A stretch of 14,496 bases of DNA from Pseudomonadota bacterium (GTDB taxonomy: Bacteria > Desulfobacterota > JADFVX01): positions 1 to 14,496 of the forward strand of contig JADFVX010000012.1 in the NCBI GenBank assembly GCA_015222755.1. Reading direction: 5' to 3'. The position numbers and the translations under genes are program-made. Shown piece by piece: positions 14,486 through 14,496 of this stretch. Positions within the stretch are counted from its first letter, which is position 1. Each line of letters opens with the position of its first letter. The notes below the pieces were generated by a model. It saw only the letters and a program-made list of their open reading frames with translations. It did no database searches and was not told where the DNA came from.

Positions 14486-14496
14486 TCGGACCTTTC

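Noticed and set aside
1..14496. CRISPR array, tRNA, rRNA or IS transposase
   Set aside because: Reading both strands showed no regularly spaced direct repeats, no cloverleaf with a CCA or T-loop signature, and no transposase motifs.

Overview
The window looks like chromosomal DNA from a diderm (Gram-negative) bacterium. It carries outer-membrane and periplasmic export signals, an ExbB/ExbD-type inner-membrane motor and a full-length DNA polymerase I. A palindromic interspersed repeat of the GTCATTGCG...CGCAATGAC kind lies upstream of polA; such repeats occur in several proteobacterial, Desulfobacterota-like and Nitrospirota-like genomes. The phylum cannot be fixed from this sequence, and any taxonomic statement here is inference.

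Layout. 1-693 (+) is the 3' end of a tetratricopeptide-repeat (TPR) gene. 725-6886 (-) is a tight five-gene operon. In transcription order it encodes an ExbB/TolQ/MotA-like channel protein, a natural ExbB-ExbD fusion, a stand-alone ExbD/TolR-like protein, a single-span basic TonB-like protein with KRY-type repeats, and a large exported helical protein. Genes 2 to 5 are joined by stop/start overlaps or gaps of a few bases. Just upstream on the same strand (7053-7682) is a small exported helical protein. A roughly 340-base divergent intergenic region follows, then an outer-membrane beta-barrel gene (8022-9566, +) built from three diverged copies of one module. A short CDF-family metal transporter (9624-10223, -) follows. 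10224-11600 is an accessory-looking, AT-richer stretch with hairpin-forming repeats, a small membrane-protein gene broken or recoded at a T7 run, and a two-helix membrane protein with a winged-helix-like tail. polA (11761-14439, +) ends the window, preceded by a plausible sigma-70 promoter and the interspersed repeat.

How the genes may work together. The operon has the parts of a proton-driven trans-envelope machine comparable to TonB-ExbB-ExbD, Tol-Pal or the Myxococcus Agl/Glt motor. It has an unusual stoichiometry: two ExbB-type proteins and two ExbD-type proteins. The fused ExbD has Ser where the conserved proton-handling Asp should be, while the stand-alone ExbD keeps the Asp. The KRY-repeat protein would be the periplasm-spanning transmitter and the helical exported protein a periplasmic partner. 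The divergent barrel is a candidate outer-membrane end by position only. The substrate or mechanical output is not visible in the sequence.
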